Shown here one piece after another: positions 7,275 through 10,350 of a DNA stretch of 10,350 bases; position 1 is the first letter of the stretch, and every line of letters begins with the position of its first letter. Under the pieces are notes generated by a model. That model searched no databases. It was not told the DNA's origin and worked only from the letters and a program-made list of their open reading frames with translations. The position numbers and the translations under genes were made by a program. Source of the DNA: an uncultured Bacilli bacterium (GTDB lineage Bacteria; Bacillota_I; Bacilli_A; RF39; UBA660); NCBI GenBank assembly GCA_944351315.1, contig CALVPL010000041.1, positions 1 through 10,350 of the forward strand. Direction: 5' to 3'.

Positions 7275-7307
7275 AAAAAAAAGAAAATTTGTTTCTTACA
7301 AATTTTC
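7275..7307 (-). terminator. Intrinsic terminator of the DUF308 gene
   Basis: A perfect 10-bp stem (7283-7292 with 7298-7307, 5-base loop) is followed on the minus strand by eight Ts (7275-7282). The stop codon at 7296-7298 is in the loop and right arm, so the last codons form part of the hairpin. The distance to the engB promoter is only about 6 bases. Confidence 0.85.
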
Positions 7308-7952
7308 CATAAAATCAATAGCTCTATTTTTTGTTAATACCGCATCTGTACAATTTAGAATTCCACATAATATGAAGTAAGCTCCAGCAACTTGTGTTAA
7401 CATTAAGTTACTAAATGGATTAATAAAAATCAAAATACTCATGAATATTTCAAGAATTGCTGAAACAAGTAAAATAAGCCAGCTGCTTTCTTCTATTTTT
7501 TTCAATCTTAAAGACAAATCGATTTTTCCTAAAGCTAAATATAGAATCCATATACCAATAAAAATTGTAATTACTTGACTAAAAGTAAATGGTAAAACAA
7601 TTGTTAGGATACCTAAAATTATAGCTAATATTCCGTAACCTAAATGAAATCGGAAAATAGGAATACTTTTTCGTTTAAAATAATTGTAAATGTTTAAAAT
7701 TCCTGAAGCTAGAATGCTTATACCAAATAAAACACTCATTACAACTATGCTATTTTCTGGCCAAAAAAGGAAAATTACTCCCAATAAAATTACCATACAT
7801 GAAATTCCAATTTCAATCCACATGATTTTTCTAAACAAGCGATCTATGTCTGTTAATAATCTTTTGGTTCTTTTGCGAAAAAATTTACTTAAAAAATCAC
7901 TTTCTTCTGTTTTTGTTTTTTTCTTTGAACGAGCTTTTTTGTCGTTATACAA
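7296..7952 (-). CDS. DUF308/HdeD-like six-helix membrane protein
   Basis: The product has about 218 residues. After a Lys/Arg-rich N-terminus come six hydrophobic segments in three pairs (roughly residues 45-62, 69-90, 104-121, 126-142, 157-177 and 183-205). Short Pro-containing turns (FWPEN, VLPFTF, INPFS) follow helices 1, 3 and 5. This internal repeat of helix pairs is typical of the DUF308 family that includes HdeD, linked to acid resistance in E. coli; the biochemical role is unknown. The start is set at TTG 7952 because AAAGGAG (7961-7967) lies eight bases upstream and the promoter is just beyond. The in-frame ATG at 7982 has no ribosome site and would add 10 residues. It is flanked by its own promoter and a strong terminator, so it is monocistronic. 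Confidence 0.8.
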   Translation of the reverse strand: MYNDKKARSKKKTKTEESDFLSKFFRKRTKRLLTDIDRLFRKIMWIEIGISCMVILLGVIFLFWPENSIVVMSVLFGISILASGILNIYNYFKRKSIPIFRFHLGYGILAIILGILTIVLPFTFSQVITIFIGIWILYLALGKIDLSLRLKKIEESSWLILLVSAILEIFMSILIFINPFSNLMLTQVAGAYFILCGILNCTDAVLTKNRAIDFMENL

Positions 7953-7960
7953 TTTAATCA

Positions 7961-7967
7961 CTCCTTT
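7961..7967 (-). promoter_or_regulatory. Ribosome binding site that selects the TTG start of the DUF308 gene
   Basis: On the minus strand AAAGGAG is placed eight bases before TTG 7952-7950. It lies within the reading frame if ATG 7982 is used, where it would serve no purpose; this favours the TTG. Confidence 0.6.
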
Positions 7968-7998
7968 TTCATTTACAAACATTTTGCTTAACGATTCT

Positions 7999-8007
7999 AT
8001 TATATCA
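7999..8007 (-). promoter_or_regulatory. Extended -10 promoter of the DUF308 gene
   Basis: On the minus strand TATAAT (8004 to 7999) is preceded by TGA. The -35 position (8027 to 8022) reads TAAAAT and is poor. The start near 7992 gives a leader of about 40 bases to the TTG start. Confidence 0.6.
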
Positions 8008-8016
8008 TATTTTTCT

Positions 8017-8481
8017 TTAGAATTTTATTTTTCTCTTTTTAATATATTCTTTTCCAATTATACAAGGATTATTCCATCTTGAACAATCAATTTGATTTGT
8101 ACTCGATTGATAAAACGGACAATTTGACTGAGAACAATTTGTGCAAGTTTTTAAATGAACTGCTTCTTTATAAAACATTCTTTCTTCATATTTCATATTG
8201 TTATATAAATTTTCATAGTAACTTTCAGATAGCTTGTATGCATGAAATGGGATCGAAGAAAGATCTGGAATAAACATTTTTAACACGCCTATAGAGATTT
8301 CAATTTCTGCTTGCTGTTTGGTTTTTTCATCTACTTCTAAGGATTTCAAAATATTTAAAATCATTCGTTGAATTCCTTTATCCTCAATTTTTGGAATTAA
8401 TGCCAGCAAGAAACTTTTTTTCATTAGAATTGTATCTTGATTTGTTAATTTTTCTAACGATATCTTTTCTTCTTTTTTCAT
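8017..8481 (-). CDS. Cys-rich hypothetical protein, possible metal-binding C-terminus
   Basis: This soluble protein of 154 residues belongs to no family I recognise. The first 100 residues look helical and charged, with no membrane segment. The C-terminal 45 residues hold five cysteines in the pattern C-x2-C-x4-C-x11-C-x6-C (TCTNCSQSNCPFY, then DCSRWNNPC), followed by a basic tail (KEYIKKRKIKF). That arrangement suggests a zinc or iron-sulfur site, as an inference only. The ATG at 8481 is chosen for the AAAGGGGAGG site (8486-8495). An ATG 11 codons upstream has no such site and lies in the promoter. It is downstream of the structured RNA region on the same strand and so could be controlled by it, but an extended -10 at 8505-8510 may also drive it directly. 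Confidence 0.75.
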   Translation of the reverse strand: MKKEEKISLEKLTNQDTILMKKSFLLALIPKIEDKGIQRMILNILKSLEVDEKTKQQAEIEISIGVLKMFIPDLSSIPFHAYKLSESYYENLYNNMKYEERMFYKEAVHLKTCTNCSQSNCPFYQSSTNQIDCSRWNNPCIIGKEYIKKRKIKF

Positions 8482-8504
8482 AATACCTCCCCTTTGCGAA
8501 GTAT

Positions 8505-8513
8505 ATTCTAACA
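8505..8513 (-). promoter_or_regulatory. Possible extended -10 for the Cys-rich protein gene
   Basis: On the minus strand TAGAAT (8510 to 8505) is preceded by TGT, with no convincing -35. It lies just after the terminator of the upstream RNA and would give a leader of about 17 bases. Confidence 0.4.
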
Positions 8514-8534
8514 CTTTTTTCTATTTTTAAGCAC

Positions 8535-8565
8535 AAAAAAACAAGTTGCCTGTCAAAACAACTCG
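8535..8565 (-). terminator. Intrinsic terminator at the end of the structured RNA
   Basis: A 7-bp stem with one G-U pair (8559-8565 with 8542-8548, 10-base loop) is followed on the minus strand by seven Ts (8535-8541). The loop carries TTGACA, complementary to TGTCAA further upstream in the same RNA (8597-8602). Confidence 0.7.
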
Positions 8566-8733
8566 CCTTTTAGTGGTTAATAAAGTACAACTCATATTGA
8601 CAGATACAAGTTATAACTTCTTATCAAGATCCACATTGCATGCAACACTTAATAGCCTGATAACTGATAGAGAATGATCATTTATCGCTTCACGCAATGA
8701 AATATCATTCACGCCGTGAGTACTCTGCCTCAC

Positions 8734-8794
8734 TAGAACGGCATAATTCTAGGATATATACTTTTATATATCTCTAAACAGCGAGGCCGTTCTA
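8734..8794. repeat. Long inverted repeat with nested hairpin
   Basis: Perfect 9-bp arms TAGAACGGC (8734-8742) and GCCGTTCTA (8786-8794) enclose a second stem GATATATA/TATATATC with a 4-base loop. On the plus strand seven Ts follow (8795-8800 and 8801), so a + strand terminator is an alternative reading. On the minus strand it is the 5' hairpin of the proposed RNA. Confidence 0.75.
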
Positions 8795-8822
8795 TTTTTT
8801 TCTATCTCTATTAAGTGATTTA

Positions 8823-8881
8823 ATTATAATATATTTATTCGACAAAATCAAGCATTTTTTTTAAATTTTTTAATTTTTTTT
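8823..8881 (-). promoter_or_regulatory. Strong promoter with UP-like A-tracts for the structured RNA
   Basis: On the minus strand TTGATT (8851 to 8846), exactly 17 bases and a perfect TATAAT (8828 to 8823). Directly upstream of the -35 are three A-tracts (8881-8874, 8871-8866, 8862-8855) separated by TT and TTT and centred about 9-10 bases apart, as in UP elements bound by the RNA polymerase alpha subunit. This combination is typical of rRNA and other stable RNA genes. Confidence 0.65.
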
Positions 8882-8911
8882 GCTATACATTTTGTTGACA
8901 GGTATTCAAGG

Positions 8912-8939
8912 TTGCATTTTTCTGAATTTGTGCTATAAT
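8912..8939 (+). promoter_or_regulatory. Promoter of the FemAB-family gene
   Basis: TTGCAT (8912-8917), a 16-base spacer and TATAAT (8934-8939) preceded by TGC (extended -10). The start near 8946 leaves a leader of about 20 bases. It is divergent from the structured-RNA promoter, with the T-tract region between them. A separate TTGACA (8895-8900) has no -10 at a suitable distance. Confidence 0.65.
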
Positions 8940-8967
8940 AAAATCCATTAAAAAAGGGGTGAAAATC

Positions 8968-10227
8968 ATGACACTTCGAGAATTATCTGTTGATGAGTTT
9001 ACATCATTTGTCAACGCTAGTCCATTAGCTACCCATTATCAAACTGTCAACTATGCTTGGTTAATGGGCGAATATGGATTCGATTATGAATTTATCGGTT
9101 TTATTAATGAGTACAATCAAGTTAAAGCAGCTTCTTTAATTTTATTAAAAAAAGTAAAGAGTGGCTTTAAATATGGATATGCTCCTAAGGGATTTATATT
9201 AGATTATTTTAATCAAGAACTTTTAAATGATTTTACGAATGCACTTATTAAATACTATAAAAAGAAGCGGGTATGTTTTATCAAAATCAATCCAGAAATT
9301 GCCATCAGTGAAGTTGATCCTAAAAGTGGTGTTAAAACTTATAACTGGAATTATGAAATTAAAGATATCTTAGAGAATTCCGGATATATGAAACTTAAAG
9401 ATAATCTTTATTTTGAATCTATTCTCCCACGTTTTCAAGCTGTAATTTCTTTAAAGAATTTTTCTTTAAAAAGTATGACTAAAAATGGCCGTAACAAAGT
9501 GAATAAGGCAATTAAAAAAGGGTTACATTTGGAAATTGCTGAAAGAAGTGGTATTGATATACTAGAACGTTTTATTTCAAAAAAGAGAAAGACTCAACCA
9601 TTTTATTATAAAGATTATTATAATGTTTTTAAACGAAATGATATGATTGATTTGTTTTTAGTAAGTATAAACTCTGAAGAATTTTTATTAAATGCTCGTA
9701 AAATATATGAAGCTGAAGTCGAAAGAAATAATACTTTTCATGGTATTTTAGAAAAAAATGCAACTCAAAAAACTATCAATCAGAAAATGGATTCAGACCG
9801 AAAACTTACTGCTTATAAACATAATGTATCGTTAGCTACTGAATTAAATAAACAACGCGATAAAATTTATATTGCTGGAGCATTAGTTATTAAATTTAAA
9901 AACCGAATTCAAATTTTAATTAGTGGATATGATACAAAATACAAAAATTACGATCCAAATTATTTTTTGCATTATGCTATTTTAGATTATTATAAAGATC
10001 AATTTGATTATGCTGATTTAAATGGTATGACTGGTGATTTTTCAAAAGAAAATCCTTACCATGGATTAAATGAATTCAAATTGAATTTTAAGCCAAAAGT
10101 TTATGAATATATTGGTGAGTATGATCTTGTAGTGAAACCTTTAAAATATAAAAAGCTACGTTCTAATGGCCAACTTGCTAAAATTTTTAATAAGACTGAT
10201 TTAAAAACTGGAAAAGAAAAAAAATAG
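8968..10227 (+). CDS. FemAB-family peptidoglycan bridge aminoacyltransferase
   Basis: FemA/FemB/FemX and MurM enzymes transfer amino acids from aminoacyl-tRNA to the peptidoglycan precursor (lipid II) to build cross-bridges at the inner membrane face. The 419-residue product has the family size and layout: two GNAT-like halves (about 1-165 and 166-375) with a helical coiled-coil arm inserted in the second (about 239-297, Lys/Glu/Gln/Asn-rich). Recognisable pieces are YAPKGFILDY (about 71-80), the MTKNGRNKVNKA segment (170-181), the NGMTGDFSKENPYHGLNEFK element (352-371) and the YEYIGEYDLVV end (379-389). The start is ATG 8968, with AGGGGTGA (8954-8961) about six bases upstream; the GTG at 8959 overlaps that site. 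Which amino acid is added, and whether it is the first or a later step, cannot be told. The gene is single here and ends with TAG. Confidence 0.88.
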   Translation: MTLRELSVDEFTSFVNASPLATHYQTVNYAWLMGEYGFDYEFIGFINEYNQVKAASLILLKKVKSGFKYGYAPKGFILDYFNQELLNDFTNALIKYYKKKRVCFIKINPEIAISEVDPKSGVKTYNWNYEIKDILENSGYMKLKDNLYFESILPRFQAVISLKNFSLKSMTKNGRNKVNKAIKKGLHLEIAERSGIDILERFISKKRKTQPFYYKDYYNVFKRNDMIDLFLVSINSEEFLLNARKIYEAEVERNNTFHGILEKNATQKTINQKMDSDRKLTAYKHNVSLATELNKQRDKIYIAGALVIKFKNRIQILISGYDTKYKNYDPNYFLHYAILDYYKDQFDYADLNGMTGDFSKENPYHGLNEFKLNFKPKVYEYIGEYDLVVKPLKYKKLRSNGQLAKIFNKTDLKTGKEKK

Positions 10228-10300
10228 AAAGTCTAACTATTAAAAGTCAAGAGATTTTTGATAGAAAGATATAAATTGGAAAGAAACCCACGCCAAAAAG

Positions 10301-10321
10301 ATTTCACAAAAGTGAAATTTT
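10301..10321. terminator. Hairpin downstream of the FemAB gene
   Basis: A 7-bp ATTTCAC/GTGAAAT stem (10301-10307 with 10312-10318, loop AAAA) has Ts after it on both strands: four on the plus strand, five (10296-10300 side) on the minus strand after one extra base. It may terminate the FemAB gene and an opposing gene beyond the edge. The rest of 10228-10350 holds nothing else I can support. Confidence 0.45.
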
Positions 10322-10350
10322 GAAAAAATTGATAATACAATTATTTCAAT

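Larger units (their letters stand above)
8535..8816 (-). ncRNA. Unassigned structured RNA or leader, about 280 nt
   Basis: A promoter with an UP-like element starts at about 8816 and an intrinsic terminator ends at about 8535; no reading frame of note lies between. GC is about 36%, against about 27% in neighbouring genes. Visible pairings are a 9-bp stem (8734-8742 with 8786-8794) capped by an 8-bp inner hairpin (8753-8760 with 8765-8772), a 5-bp hairpin (8716-8720 with 8729-8733), a hairpin at 8696-8709, a long-range 7-bp pairing (8667-8673 with 8805-8811) enclosing those, and an 8-bp stem (8621-8628 with 8656-8663). I find no tmRNA, RNase P, SRP RNA, T-box or common riboswitch signature. 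It may be a stand-alone RNA, or a leader that controls the Cys-rich gene starting 54 bases after the terminator. Confidence 0.55.

Noticed and set aside
7690..8082. 130-codon + strand reading frame over the DUF308 gene
   Set aside because: It is antisense to the helices and basic N-terminus of a supported gene and runs through that gene's promoter; no ribosome site precedes it.
8079..8273. 64-codon + strand reading frame over the Cys-rich gene
   Set aside because: It is antisense to the cysteine cluster coding region and has no start signals.
8734..8801. + strand transcription unit ending in the TAGAACGGC/GCCGTTCTA stem and T run
   Set aside because: The stem-loop spans 61 bases, longer than usual for a terminator, and no + strand promoter of quality is seen upstream; the minus-strand reading has both a good promoter and a good terminator.
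8535..8816. tmRNA, RNase P RNA, SRP RNA, T-box or SAM riboswitch
   Set aside because: There is no tRNA-like CCA end, no conserved RNase P core, no SRP GGAAGCAGC-type loop, no T-box GGTGG element; the TTATCAAGA on the plus strand resembles only the first bases of a SAM-I element and the rest is missing.
8549..8902. CCTGTCAA (8549-8556) and TTGACAGG (8895-8902) as terminal inverted repeats of a small mobile element
   Set aside because: Only eight bases match, the flanks diverge at once, no target duplication is seen, and about one such match is expected by chance in a gap of this size.

Overview
The window is AT-rich (roughly 27-28% GC in the coding parts) and looks like a low-GC Bacillota genome: probably a Bacilli or Mollicutes-related lineage with the standard genetic code, because Trp is TGG and no gene needs an internal TGA. 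The evidence is the classic secG-rnr-smpB order, strong AGGAGG-type ribosome binding sites, frequent extended -10 (TGn-TATAAT) promoters and a FemAB-type peptidoglycan bridge enzyme. It reads mainly as a chromosomal housekeeping segment. No transposase, phage gene, CRISPR array or tRNA is visible.

Layout. Positions 1-180 hold the tail of an unidentified + strand reading frame, interrupted by an in-frame TAG, and a + strand terminator. At 208-552 (-) is a small one-helix membrane protein, divergent from an ABC exporter at 662-2428 (+). The exporter converges on smpB and shares a bidirectional terminator with it. From 2452 to 8481 everything is on the minus strand. In transcription order this is: a Cys-rich hypothetical protein, a DUF308/HdeD-like membrane protein, the EngB/YsxC GTPase, a tandem ThyX-like protein, SecG, RNase R and SmpB. 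Most of these have a recognisable promoter of their own, and several have a hairpin terminator overlapping the stop codon. Only rnr-smpB is a tight operon, with an 11-base overlap.

The longest non-coding stretch, 8515-8967, is the most interesting part. On the minus strand it carries an A-tract UP-like element, a TTGATT-N17-TATAAT promoter, about 280 bases rich in stems and palindromes, and an intrinsic terminator with seven Ts. It therefore looks like a strongly expressed structured RNA or a leader/attenuator, and I cannot match it to a family I know. Beyond it lies a FemAB-family aminoacyltransferase gene (8968-10227, +).

Functionally, RNase R and SmpB work together in ribosome rescue and the associated RNA decay. 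SecG belongs to the Sec translocon, EngB to 50S subunit assembly and FemAB to cell-wall cross-bridges. The ThyX-like protein is unusual because its two modules keep complementary halves of the ThyX signature. Several starts were moved to sites with a proper ribosome binding site: the exporter, smpB, secG, DUF308 (a TTG start), the Cys-rich protein and FemAB.
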